Part shown: one piece after another, positions 1 to 8,271 of the stretch
Layout: each line of letters opens with the position of its first letter
Position numbering within the stretch: position 1 is the first letter of the stretch
Assembly (NCBI RefSeq): GCF_003056355.1
Contig: NZ_PYVW01000009.1
Span: 1 to 64,000 of the forward strand
Origin: Devosia naphthalenivorans
GTDB lineage: Bacteria > Pseudomonadota > Alphaproteobacteria > Rhizobiales > Devosiaceae
Direction of reading: 5' to 3'
Length of the DNA stretch: 64,000 nucleotides
The notes under the pieces: model-generated
Told to the model about the DNA's origin: nothing
Seen by the model: only the letters and a program-made list of their open reading frames with translations
Database searches by the model: none
Position numbers and translations under genes: made by a program

Positions 1-158
1 GCAGGCTGCCGCGAAAATCCGACCTGGCAACCATCACCGACGAGCACCTGCAAACCATTGTCGCCCTCTACAACAACACCCCGCGAAAATGTCTCGACTT
101 CCAAACCCCAAATGAGGTCTTCTCCAGCTTCTCTAACCGTGTTGCACTTCAAACGTGA
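1..158 (+). CDS. IS30-family transposase, C-terminal fragment (runs off left edge)
   Basis: The reading frame is open from base 3 to a TGA at 156-158 and has no start inside the window, so only about the last 51 residues are seen. They carry the hallmark end of IS30 transposases: the block LYNNTPRKCLDFQTPNEVF followed by a short tail ending VALQT. IS30 enzymes are DDE transposases that cut and join element ends. The last bases of the gene normally overlap the right terminal inverted repeat, so the element end probably lies at about 140-170. Whether the rest of the element is intact cannot be judged from here. Confidence 0.85.
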   Translation, partial: RLPRKSDLATITDEHLQTIVALYNNTPRKCLDFQTPNEVFSSFSNRVALQT

Positions 159-262
159 GTCCACCTCCCGGCCTGCGCCGGGATGACATCGCGTGTGTTC
201 TGATGTCAGCGCCAACTTATCCCCCTTCTCCCCTCACCCACGGGGTCATGTCATCATCCCCC

Positions 263-311
263 CATTCCCGCACATGCTGCGCGGTCGCGACGAACGGTCG
301 GTGCGGGAATG
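263..311. repeat. Inverted repeat, 11-bp perfect arms
   Basis: CATTCCCGCAC at 263-273 is the exact reverse complement of GTGCGGGAATG at 301-311, with a 27-base loop. The arm starts with the same CATTCCCGC core found in the repeat family at 11.7, 17.7, 55.9 and 61.6 kb, so it may be a diverged copy. Confidence 0.5.
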
Positions 312-440
312 CCGGGTGAGATGGGGGTCGCTCCATCTCCTGTGGCACAAGGATGATCTGGCACCGATTAAAGCCCCCGGTGTGACTTTCGGCACGGGCG
401 ACTAGCCGCAGACGGTCCTTACTCCATAGAGCCCCCGGAA

Positions 441-514
441 ACATGGGGCGAGGTGGGTTCCACCTCTACCAATTTTGCCGGACGACCGGCACCGGGACGA
501 ACCTCGCCCCATGT
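441..514. repeat. Inverted repeat, 14-bp perfect arms with nested hairpins
   Basis: ACATGGGGCGAGGT at 441-454 pairs perfectly with ACCTCGCCCCATGT at 501-514. Inside lie two smaller hairpins, AGGT-GGGTTCC-ACCT at about 451-465 and GCCGG-ACGA-CCGGC at 478-491. The cruciform-like layout suggests an intergenic palindromic element or a strong RNA structure. No coding role is visible. Confidence 0.55.
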
Positions 515-591
515 CGCAGCCTTCTGCGGCGAACACCGACCCATCAACCGCAGGGTTTCAGGCTCGGGCGGCGCTTTGGCACGTCTTGCCG

Positions 592-2112
592 CTACCCCAT
601 CTCACCCGCCATCTCGGCGAAGAAGCCTTCAGGGCTCTCAACCTCCCTGAGCCTCCTGCCATCGATCATCAAAAACCGGCTGCCCAACCCACGCACGAAA
701 CTCCGGTCATGCGACACGAGGATACACGTAGCGCCATGTGCCAGGATCTCCTCCTCCAGCCGCTCCTGCCCCGCGATGTCCACATGGTTGGTGGGTTCAT
801 CCAGCAAGTAGAAATTGGGCTGCAGCAAGCGCATCGCGAGCAGCCCCAGCCGGGCCCGCTGCCCGAACGAAAGTTGGCTGATCGGCCGATCCTGCTTCTC
901 CAGCTGAAACCCTGCCGCGGCCAACAGGCTCTTGCTTCTCTGATCACCCTCGTCGAATGCCGAGGTGATGTAGTCGAGCGGCGAACGCTTGTCGGGCAGG
1001 AAGCTCATCGCCTGGTCGACATAACCCGGCACCACCTGCGGGCTGATGCGGATGCCCGGTGTCTCGCTCCCGTTCATTGCGCGGTGCAGCAGCCCCATGA
1101 ACTGCGACTTGCCCGTGCCGTTCCGTCCCATGATCACCAGCCGGTCACCCTGGAAGATGTGCAGCTTGTCGATCCGGAACAGCCTGTCGCCGGCAGGTGT
1201 CGTGACCTCGACATCCTCCACCGCGACCATCACCCGCGCCTGGGCACCGCTATTGCCCAGCCTGATCTCGCCACTGCGCTCCTTGTGCACCGCATGGACC
1301 GCTGTCTCGATCTTCTCGGCCCGCTCGCGCAGATATTTCGACTTCACCACCAGAAGGTCGCTGCCCGAGTTGATGCCGATATTGGTGAGCTTGGATGCCT
1401 GCTTGCGCAACCGGCTAACCTCCTTCAGATCCCGTTCGCGCTTGGCTTCCGCGGCTTCATCGATCTCAGCCAGGGCAAGCCGCGCCTTGCTGTAGGGCAG
1501 CGCGAAATAATGCGACGCGTCCGGCCGCAGGAACAGCGTGCGGTTGGTCGTAGCGTCGAGGAACTGCCTGTCGTGGCTGGCTATAATCACGGGGATATAG
1601 CGCGCCGCCTCGTTGATCCAGTTCTCCAACTGCACCAGCTTGCCCAAATCCAGATGGTTGGTCGGCTCATCCAGCAGCAGGGCATCCGGCTGCAGCACCC
1701 AGCAGCGCGCGATCAGCGCAATGCGCTGCCAACCGCCACTCAACTCGTTCAGCTTGCGGTGACGCATCGCCTCAGGCGCCTGGAATTCGTCCAGCACCAC
1801 ATCGACCCGCCAACTATCAGTCTCGCGCTCCGCCACAGGCAGCGCCTCCAGCACAGCCTCGTAAAGCGTCAGGCCCATGCTCTCGGCCGGCATGTCCTGC
1901 TCGACATAGCCCACCTGCAGCCCTCGCGAGCGGACGATGTCGCCGGAGGTCAACTCACCCTGCCCGGCCATGGCCTTGAGCAAGGTCGTCTTGCCGCGTC
2001 CGTTCCCGGCGACGAGACCGACACGGTCGCCATCGCCGATGACGAAGTTCAGATTGGAAAACAGTGTTTCGGTGGCCACAAGGCCGGCATTGCGGAGGCT
2101 GATCGAGCCCAT
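592..2112 (-). CDS. ABC-F family ATPase (duplicated ATP-binding cassette, ribosome-associated type)
   Basis: ABC-F proteins carry two cassettes and no membrane domain, and generally act on the ribosome in translation or antibiotic protection. The 506-residue protein shows Walker A GNGRGKTT at about 36-43, signature LSGGW at 124-128 and Walker B LLLDEP at 145-150. The second cassette has GRNGTGKS at 329-336, LSFGQ at 414-418 and LLDEP at 436-440. A charged linker of about 80 residues joins the two, as expected for the P-site tRNA interaction motif. The frame is open 31 codons further upstream, but that extension has no similarity to the family. The ATG at 2112 gives the usual N terminus (MGSISLRNAG) with a GAG-type ribosome site. 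The subgroup, and any link to resistance, cannot be assigned here. Confidence 0.9.
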   Translation of the reverse strand: MGSISLRNAGLVATETLFSNLNFVIGDGDRVGLVAGNGRGKTTLLKAMAGQGELTSGDIVRSRGLQVGYVEQDMPAESMGLTLYEAVLEALPVAERETDSWRVDVVLDEFQAPEAMRHRKLNELSGGWQRIALIARCWVLQPDALLLDEPTNHLDLGKLVQLENWINEAARYIPVIIASHDRQFLDATTNRTLFLRPDASHYFALPYSKARLALAEIDEAAEAKRERDLKEVSRLRKQASKLTNIGINSGSDLLVVKSKYLRERAEKIETAVHAVHKERSGEIRLGNSGAQARVMVAVEDVEVTTPAGDRLFRIDKLHIFQGDRLVIMGRNGTGKSQFMGLLHRAMNGSETPGIRISPQVVPGYVDQAMSFLPDKRSPLDYITSAFDEGDQRSKSLLAAAGFQLEKQDRPISQLSFGQRARLGLLAMRLLQPNFYLLDEPTNHVDIAGQERLEEEILAHGATCILVSHDRSFVRGLGSRFLMIDGRRLREVESPEGFFAEMAGEMG

Positions 2113-2250
2113 CTTGATCTCACTGGGTGCGGCGGCTGCCGTGCAGCGCGCCATTGCCGATTGGGAGGTGGCCGGCGCAAGCGCCCGAGCCACCACGAAG
2201 GGCAAACCGGAATGGGAAAGACAGGAAGAAACGTCCGTACCAGGTCCTGG

Positions 2251-2319
2251 TCAGCCCTGCAGCTTGAGCCACAGGGCCTGGACGGGGCCACGCGAACGGT
2301 GCTCGAACATTTCGATCAT
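2251..2319 (-). CDS. Possible 22-residue peptide upstream of the ABC-F gene
   Basis: An ATG at 2319 on the minus strand is preceded by a strong ribosome site (GGGAGGGCTCC-ATG) and opens a 22-codon frame rich in basic and aromatic residues, ending LWLKLQG. It lies about 140 bases upstream of the ABC-F start on the same strand. It could be an independent small protein or a leader peptide, since ABC-F genes are often controlled by translated leaders. The only evidence is the start region; the peptide matches no family I recognise. Confidence 0.35.
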   Translation of the reverse strand: MIEMFEHRSRGPVQALWLKLQG

Positions 2320-2696
2320 GGAGCCCTCCCTTCGCTTGGTGCTGGCCATATACCAGCCATAGCCAAACCCGCCGCGAAAATCAATTCGCAGCAGGATTAG
2401 ACCAGGTAGAATAGGACAGACGCCAAAAACAACGCCCCAATACGCGGGACGGAAAGCTTGGCCAGCCGGTACGCAATACCAATAAACCCGGCTTGCGGCC
2501 AATGGATGACGGCAGGTGAACCAGATGGGGATTGATACGCAGTACGAAGATCCCGGCCGGCTCGCATACGGCAACTCCAAACAAAAGACCGTATGTCAGT
2601 TGTTCTACGCCCTTGCGTTTAAGAAAGTGCTTTCAAGAAGCAAACGGAACGTAAACCCGCCGCCCAATCTTGGGACGGTTCTGTTCCGTGGCGGGA
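2320..2696. other. Intergenic stretch, nothing recognised
   Basis: This stretch lies between the small ORF at 2251-2319 and the secreted-protein gene ending at 2697. Open frames on both strands lack ribosome sites and show no protein-like composition. No RNA gene or clear repeat was seen. The promoter of the ABC-F transcription unit should lie here on the minus strand, but no convincing -35/-10 pair stands out. Confidence 0.4.
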
Positions 2697-3005
2697 TCAG
2701 CGCAGGCGGTCCCGACCCTCGATCTCCCCGGTGCATGCGTTGAAGTCGATCAGATAGATGACGCCGCCCCGCGTAGCCCGAACCTGGATGTTGTCTTCAT
2801 GCTGCACATTGAGCGCGATGTCCTCATATCCGAGGTCAGCGATGGCATTGCGGATCTGCCGATCGGTCATGCACATCGGCAGGCGCGGATCGCGTCGATG
2901 CAGATCAGAAGGTTCGTCCCCGAAAAAGATGCCAAAGCCTTGAGCGTGTGACACCGACGGCGTAGCAAACAGCAATGCCGCCAGCGCAATCTTCAGAAAT
3001 CTCAC
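2697..3005 (-). CDS. Small secreted protein of unknown function (PepSY-like?)
   Basis: The 102-residue product starts at a GTG at 3005 behind a very strong ribosome site (GGAGGAGGCTAAG). It has a typical signal peptide: a short basic start, a hydrophobic run LKIALAALLFATPSV, and a probable cleavage after SHA-Q. The mature part contains the pattern QIRNAIADLGY followed by strands and an IDFNACTGEI motif, with one Cys in each half that could form a disulfide. This arrangement recalls small periplasmic PepSY-like proteins of Rhizobiales, but that is inference. It is divergent from parE, sharing a 185-bp upstream region. Confidence 0.75.
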   Translation of the reverse strand: MRFLKIALAALLFATPSVSHAQGFGIFFGDEPSDLHRRDPRLPMCMTDRQIRNAIADLGYEDIALNVQHEDNIQVRATRGGVIYLIDFNACTGEIEGRDRLR

Positions 3006-3190
3006 CTTAGCCTCCTCCGGACACGATCCGACACTGTCACGGGTAACACTTTGCTGACGTAAACGCATGGCTAAGAGCGCAGTTGCTATAGTACGAAGGC
3101 TGCAGCAAACCCTGCCCTGGGTTTCAACCCGCCTGCCCCAATATGGTAGAAGTTGACCTCGCCCGATTCGGGTACAGAAACGGAACATGA

Positions 3191-5212
3191 ATGTCGCAAG
3201 CAGAAGACCTTTTCGGCGGCTCGATCGAAGTCGAGCCCCAGCGCGCCAAGACCGAGGCGCCAAAGCTGGCACCCAAGTCGGCCGCCGCGCCCGGGTCCTA
3301 CTCCGCAGCGGACATCGAGGTTCTGGAGGGGCTTGAGCCGGTCCGCCGCCGCCCCGGCATGTATATCGGTGGCACCGACGCCAATGCCCTGCACCATCTG
3401 TTTGCCGAAGTCATCGACAACTCGATGGACGAGGCCATTGCCGGTCATGCCACGCGCATCGAGGTGCATGTCGGCGCCGACGGCTATGTCACCGTCTCGG
3501 ACAATGGCCGCGGCATGCCCGTCGAGCCACACCCGAAATTCCCGGACATGTCGACGCTGGAGCTGGTGATGACCAAGCTGCATGCCGGCGGCAAGTTCGA
3601 CTCCAAGGCCTATGAAACCTCCGGCGGCCTGCATGGCGTTGGTGTTTCGGTGGTCAACGCGCTGTCCGACGATCTGATCGTGGAAGTTGCGCGGGACCAG
3701 GTGCTGTATCGCCAGACCTATTCGCGCGGCATTCCCCAGACCAAGGTGGAAGTCGTCGGCCGGGTGAACAACCGCCGCGGCACCACGACCCGCTTCCATC
3801 CAGATGCGCAGATCTTTGGCGATACTGCGCATTTCTCCGCTGCGCGCCTGTTCCGCATGACGCGGGCCAAGGCCTATCTGTTCGGCGGCGTGGAACTACG
3901 CTGGAGCTGCGACGAAAACCTCGTTACCGAAGATGCCCCGGCGAAGGCGGTCTTCCATTATCCCGACGGTCTCAAGGATTTCATGACCGCCCGTATCGAG
4001 GGCGAGACGCGGATCGTCGATGAGCTGTTCGCCGGCAGCCACGGCAAGCCCGGCACCCACGGCGCAGTGGAATGGGCAATTGCCTGGACCTTGGGCGATG
4101 GCGGGGTTTCCTCCTATTGCAACACCGTGCCCACGCCCGATGGCGGCACGCATGAGGCCGGCCTGCGGCTGGCGCTGCTGCGTGGTCTCAAGGGCTATGC
4201 GGAGCTGACCAAGAACAAGGCCGCCACCATCCTGACTGCGGAAGACGTTTTCGCCCATTGCAGCGCCATGCTGTCGGTCTTCGTGCGCGAACCCGAATTC
4301 GTCGGCCAGACCAAGGACAAGCTGGCGTCGGGCGAAGCCACGCGCATCGTGGACACTGCCCTGCGCGACGCTTTCGATCATTGGCTGGCCGCCTCGCCCA
4401 ACCAGGCTGGCAAGTTGCTGGATTGGGCCGTGGAGCGCGCCGAAGAGCGCCTGCGCCGCCGCAAGGAAAAGGAAATCGACCGCGCCAGCGCCACGCGCAA
4501 ATTGCGTTTGCCCGGCAAGCTGGCCGATTGCACGCAAACGGCGGCACAGGGCGCCGAACTTTTCATCGTCGAAGGCGACTCGGCAGGCGGTAGCGCCAAG
4601 CAGGCGCGCAATCGCCAGAGCCAGGCCGTGCTGCCGCTGCGTGGCAAGATCCTCAACGTTGCCGGCGCAAGCCGCGAGAAGATGCAGGCGAGCCAGCTGA
4701 TCTCCGATCTGATCCAGGCGCTCGGCTGTGGCACGCGTGACCGCTATCGCGAAGACGATCTGCGCTACGACAAGATCATCATCATGACCGACGCCGACGT
4801 GGACGGCGCCCATATCGCTTCATTGCTGATGACGTTTTTCTTCCAGGAAATGCCCAAGCTCATCGATGGCGGGCATCTGTACCTCGCCCTGCCTCCGCTT
4901 TATCGCATCACCCAGGGCGGCAAAACGCTCTATGCTCGCGATGACCTGCACAAGGACGAGTTGATGGCGGCCGAGTTTACCGGCAAGGGCAAGGTCGACA
5001 TCACCCGGTTCAAGGGCCTTGGCGAAATGCCGTTTGCGCATCTGCGCGAAACGACCATGTCACCGAAGTCGCGCACGCTGCTTCAGGTGAAGATCAGGGA
5101 CGATCTGGATGCAACGCGGATCAGCGTCGACCGCCTGATGGGCACCAAGCCGGAAGCGCGGTTCGATTTCATCCAGGAGAACGCCGCCTTCGTCACCGAC
5201 CTCGATATCTGA
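3191..5212 (+). CDS. parE: DNA topoisomerase IV subunit B
   Basis: ParE is the ATPase subunit of topoisomerase IV, which unlinks daughter chromosomes together with ParC (not in this window). The 673-residue protein has the GHKL ATPase region, with EVIDNSMDEA at about 75, DNGRGMP and the GGLHGVGVSVVNALS ATP lid. A transducer domain follows, then the Toprim region with EGDSAGGSAKQARNR near residue 460 and the metal-binding MTDADVDGAHI. It ends with the usual short C-terminal block. Length and the absence of a long insert separate it from the longer GyrB. The gene stands alone. Confidence 0.93.
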   Translation: MSQAEDLFGGSIEVEPQRAKTEAPKLAPKSAAAPGSYSAADIEVLEGLEPVRRRPGMYIGGTDANALHHLFAEVIDNSMDEAIAGHATRIEVHVGADGYVTVSDNGRGMPVEPHPKFPDMSTLELVMTKLHAGGKFDSKAYETSGGLHGVGVSVVNALSDDLIVEVARDQVLYRQTYSRGIPQTKVEVVGRVNNRRGTTTRFHPDAQIFGDTAHFSAARLFRMTRAKAYLFGGVELRWSCDENLVTEDAPAKAVFHYPDGLKDFMTARIEGETRIVDELFAGSHGKPGTHGAVEWAIAWTLGDGGVSSYCNTVPTPDGGTHEAGLRLALLRGLKGYAELTKNKAATILTAEDVFAHCSAMLSVFVREPEFVGQTKDKLASGEATRIVDTALRDAFDHWLAASPNQAGKLLDWAVERAEERLRRRKEKEIDRASATRKLRLPGKLADCTQTAAQGAELFIVEGDSAGGSAKQARNRQSQAVLPLRGKILNVAGASREKMQASQLISDLIQALGCGTRDRYREDDLRYDKIIIMTDADVDGAHIASLLMTFFFQEMPKLIDGGHLYLALPPLYRITQGGKTLYARDDLHKDELMAAEFTGKGKVDITRFKGLGEMPFAHLRETTMSPKSRTLLQVKIRDDLDATRISVDRLMGTKPEARFDFIQENAAFVTDLDI

Positions 5213-5254
5213 AGACTTGCGCTGTCCCAATTAAGCACAAAAACGGCAAGGCCG

Positions 5255-5282
5255 TTGACAGACAAGGTCTTTGCGCTATGGT
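5255..5282 (+). promoter_or_regulatory. Candidate sigma-70 promoter for the DEAD-box helicase gene
   Basis: TTGACA at 5255-5260 and TATGGT at 5277-5282 are separated by 16 bases, close to the alphaproteobacterial housekeeping consensus. It lies about 240 bases upstream of the helicase start, which would give a long 5' untranslated leader. Confidence 0.6.
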
Positions 5283-5523
5283 CCGCGCCGGTGAAGCTTC
5301 TCCGGCTTGACGGCCGTTTTATTGACACGGTCGGCAGATGCTGAAGGGGCCTCAGGGCCACTCCGTCGTTTCTGCAGGTCTTGCATCCCGTCCGGTGGCC
5401 GCTCCAGTTCGCGGGCGCGTGCGCTTTTCAGGATGTTATGCCCGCAACTGACGACCCGGTGTACCGTTCGAATAGTTCGATGCGGAACTGGCCCCGGGCT
5501 GCCCTAATATTGGATTAGCAGAT
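5283..5523 (+). other. Probable long 5' leader of the RNA helicase gene
   Basis: Between the candidate promoter and the TTG start lie about 240 bases with no convincing gene. A 37-codon frame at 5338-5451 has only a weak ribosome site. Long leaders are known for cold-shock DEAD-box helicase mRNAs such as E. coli deaD, where they govern temperature-dependent stability and translation. Cold or auto-regulation here is an inference from that family. Confidence 0.45.
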
Positions 5524-7053
5524 TTGAGCGACGATTTTTCCGGGCTTGGCCTTTCAACCAAAGTAACCGACGCGGTCACCGCAGCCGGTTACACCAAGCC
5601 AACCGAAATCCAGGCACAGGCAATCCCGCATGTTCTTCAGAAGAAGGACATTATCGGCATTGCACAGACCGGCACCGGCAAGACGGCGTCTTTCGTGCTG
5701 CCCATGCTGACGCTGCTGGAAAACGGCCGCGCCCGCGCTCGCATGCCCCGCACGCTTATTCTCGAGCCGACGCGCGAACTCGCTGCGCAGGTCGCGGAGA
5801 ACTTCGAGAAGTACGGCAAGAACCACCGGATCTCGATGGCGCTGATCATTGGCGGCGTTTCCTTTGAAGACCAGAACAAGAAGCTTGATCGCGGCGTCGA
5901 CGTTCTGATCGCCACGCCCGGCCGACTCCTCGATCAGATCGAGCGCGGCAAGATCATGCTCAATGGCGTCGAAATCCTCGTCATCGACGAAGCCGACCGC
6001 ATGCTCGACATGGGTTTTATCGACGACATCGAAAAGATCTGCTCGCGCCTGCCGGTGCGCCGCCAGACCATGCTGTTCTCGGCGACCATGTCGTCTGAGA
6101 TCGAGCGGCTGACCAAGAAGTTCCTCAAGGACCCTGTGCACGTTCAGGTTTCCCGCCAGAGCTCGACGGCCGACACTATTGACCAGAAGCTGGTCCATGT
6201 CCCATCCAAGCCCGATGAAAAACGCGCCAAGCTGCGCGACCTGATACATTCGGCCGAAGGGCTGACCAACGCGATCATCTTCTGCAATCGCAAGCGCGAC
6301 GTGGCGACCTTGGCGCGCTCACTGGAGCGGCATGGATTCAGCGCCGGCGGGCTGCATGGCGACATGGACCAGAAGAGCCGCACCGACACGCTCGACGCCT
6401 TCAAGAACAATCGGCTGACCCTGCTGGTGGCCAGCGACGTTGCCGCACGCGGGCTCGACATCCCCGCAGTGAGCCACGTCTTCAATTTCGACGTTCCGGT
6501 TCATGCCGAAGATTACGTGCACCGGATCGGTCGCACGGGTCGCGCAGGCCGTTCGGGTGTGGCCTACACGCTTGTCGGCCCCGCCGACAGCAAGCACCTC
6601 GATGCCATCGTCAAGCTGATCCAGAAACCGATCGAATGGATGGAAGCCACAGCCGTGGAAGCCGAAGAGCCCAAGGAGGAGCGCTCGGCTCGCCCGACTC
6701 GCACCCGCCGCGGCGGAGCGCGCACGCGTCCGGTTGCTGCCGCAGCCGAGGCAACAGAGGTCCAGCCAGCAGAGCAGTCGCCGAGCAAACCCGCTTCTGA
6801 ACAGGAACGTCCACGCCGGCAGCGCACGCGACCAGTGGCCGAGGCCGTTCAGGCAATTGAAGCTCCTTCGCCAGTTGCTTCCGAGCAGGCAGACACCCCG
6901 CCCGCCCGGGAACAAGAACGCTCCCGCCGGCAGCGCACACGTCGTCCAACCGAAGACCGTGATGCAGAGACCGAAGACGTCAGCAACTCGCCTTTTGGCA
7001 ATGACGGCCCGATTCCAGCCTTCTTGTTGCGCCCCGTCCGTATCGCAGGCTAG
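5524..7053 (+). CDS. DEAD-box ATP-dependent RNA helicase (RhlE/DeaD type)
   Basis: An RNA helicase that remodels rRNA or mRNA structure in the cytoplasm, often in the degradosome or in cold adaptation. The 509-residue protein has the Q motif (PTEIQAQAIP), motif I AQTGTGKT at 47-54, VIDEADRMLD near 155, SAT, and the C-terminal HRIGRTGRAGR. After about residue 380 comes a low-complexity basic tail with repeated RRQRTR blocks separated by acidic and proline-rich stretches, a typical RNA- or RNase E-binding extension. RNase E is encoded at 43.8 kb. The start is a TTG with only a weak GGAT site, which hints at low or regulated translation. No in-frame ATG precedes the Q motif. Confidence 0.9.
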   Translation: MSDDFSGLGLSTKVTDAVTAAGYTKPTEIQAQAIPHVLQKKDIIGIAQTGTGKTASFVLPMLTLLENGRARARMPRTLILEPTRELAAQVAENFEKYGKNHRISMALIIGGVSFEDQNKKLDRGVDVLIATPGRLLDQIERGKIMLNGVEILVIDEADRMLDMGFIDDIEKICSRLPVRRQTMLFSATMSSEIERLTKKFLKDPVHVQVSRQSSTADTIDQKLVHVPSKPDEKRAKLRDLIHSAEGLTNAIIFCNRKRDVATLARSLERHGFSAGGLHGDMDQKSRTDTLDAFKNNRLTLLVASDVAARGLDIPAVSHVFNFDVPVHAEDYVHRIGRTGRAGRSGVAYTLVGPADSKHLDAIVKLIQKPIEWMEATAVEAEEPKEERSARPTRTRRGGARTRPVAAAAEATEVQPAEQSPSKPASEQERPRRQRTRPVAEAVQAIEAPSPVASEQADTPPAREQERSRRQRTRRPTEDRDAETEDVSNSPFGNDGPIPAFLLRPVRIAG

Positions 7054-7061
7054 CTGAACTT

Positions 7062-7087
7062 GAAGATTGCTGTGCAAGGCAATCTTC
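7062..7087 (+). terminator. Hairpin after the helicase gene
   Basis: GAAGATTGC at 7062-7070 pairs perfectly with GCAATCTTC at 7079-7087 across an 8-base loop, starting 8 bases after the stop codon. There is no strong U tract, so it may be a terminator or a 3'-end stabilising hairpin. Confidence 0.5.
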
Positions 7088-7203
7088 GGCGCTCCGTCTT
7101 GGTGTTGTATTCCTTAACACCGAAGCGATAGAAGTATTCTGCTGATCGGCGGGTGCAGACAACTGCCGTGTCGATTCCGAATATCGACGCGTGAGGGGTT
7201 CTG

Positions 7204-8271
7204 GTGTCGGAGCAGGAATATAAGCGGGCGCTCGGCTATGCCAATGCAGCACTTGATCTTCTGCGGCGCAGTGGCATTCCACCCTATCCGCAGTTCTACG
7301 AACTACTTTACACTTATTCTACTGGCGTCAACCCAGACCTGAACAATCGCATCAATGCGATATTCCGGGACGGCGGATCGCCGGACGCCGATCTTGCTGA
7401 AACGCTCTACAACGAGTTCCTGAAGTCCGATGTGAACGATCGGATGAACCATGTTTCACAGCGGATGCACGACCGCATCGAAGCGGTCCATCATGCCATC
7501 GACGCGGCCCTGTTGACCGCGCATGCTTATTCAGGCTCGCTCGAAGCGGCGACTGGCGACCTCGAAAAAACCATATCACCAGCGGCGATCAGCGCCCTCG
7601 CCAAGCGGCTGCTGAAGGAAACGCTGCACATGCAGGAGACCAATCTGTCTCTTGAACAGAAGCTGCAGGATTCTCGTGACGACATAGCCGGGCTGCAGCG
7701 CGATCTCGACGATGTACGCCGCGAATCCCTGCTTGATCCACTGACCAAGATCGCCAACCGCAAGAGTTTCGATGAAGGACTCGCAGAGGCGATTGGCAAT
7801 GCCTTATCAAGCAGTTCGCCGCTCAGCCTGATGATCGCCGACATCGATCACTTCAAGAGCTTCAACGACACCTATGGCCATCAAACCGGAGACCAGGTGC
7901 TCCGGCTTGTGGCCATGACGTTGAAATCGAACATCAAGGGCAAGGACCTGGCGGCACGCTATGGCGGCGAGGAGTTCGTCGCCGTCCTGCCGTCGACCGA
8001 CCTCGCTGGGGCAGTAATCGTGGCCGAGAACGTTCGGAAGGCGATCCAGGCCAAGGAATTGTTGAAGCGGTCGACCAACGAGAAACTCGGCCGGATCACG
8101 GCTTCCTTCGGCGTGGCTGTGTTCCAGCAGACCGACACAGCAGCGTCACTGATCGAACGCGCCGACCGGTGCCTCTATGGTGCCAAGCGCGCCGGTCGCA
8201 ATCGTGTGGTCAGCGAGGACGAGCTGAACAGTGTGCTGGAAAGAATCAGCGCCGGTGCCTCCGCCGCCTAA
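7204..8271 (+). CDS. Diguanylate cyclase (GGDEF domain)
   Basis: Makes the second messenger c-di-GMP from two GTP. The GGDEF domain occupies roughly residues 170-345 and has an intact active site GGEEF at 254-258. The expected inhibitory I-site (RxxD, five residues upstream) reads KGKD at 245-248, so the arginine is replaced by lysine. The N-terminal 165 residues are helical, with coiled-coil character near 140-165 and no transmembrane segment, so the enzyme is probably cytoplasmic with an unknown input. The GTG start follows GAGGGG. The stop overlaps that of convergent aroA by 4 bases. Confidence 0.9.
   Translation: MSEQEYKRALGYANAALDLLRRSGIPPYPQFYELLYTYSTGVNPDLNNRINAIFRDGGSPDADLAETLYNEFLKSDVNDRMNHVSQRMHDRIEAVHHAIDAALLTAHAYSGSLEAATGDLEKTISPAAISALAKRLLKETLHMQETNLSLEQKLQDSRDDIAGLQRDLDDVRRESLLDPLTKIANRKSFDEGLAEAIGNALSSSSPLSLMIADIDHFKSFNDTYGHQTGDQVLRLVAMTLKSNIKGKDLAARYGGEEFVAVLPSTDLAGAVIVAENVRKAIQAKELLKRSTNEKLGRITASFGVAVFQQTDTAASLIERADRCLYGAKRAGRNRVVSEDELNSVLERISAGASAA

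Larger units (their letters stand above)
159..591. other. Non-coding, palindrome-rich stretch next to the IS30 end
   Basis: No reading frame here has a convincing ribosome site or protein character; the open frames are antisense or random high-GC frames. The stretch is rich in inverted repeats, listed separately, and looks like intergenic repeat material plus the outer flank of the insertion sequence. The ABC-F gene on the minus strand ends at 592, so this is also its 3' flank. Confidence 0.5.

Noticed and set aside
475-2400. Plus-strand open frame of 641 codons
   Set aside because: It is antisense to the ABC-F gene, whose Walker and signature motifs are unmistakable; the frame is an artefact of high GC and has no family motif.
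5338-5451. 37-codon frame in the helicase leader
   Set aside because: Ribosome site is weak and the composition is not protein-like; kept only as part of the leader description.
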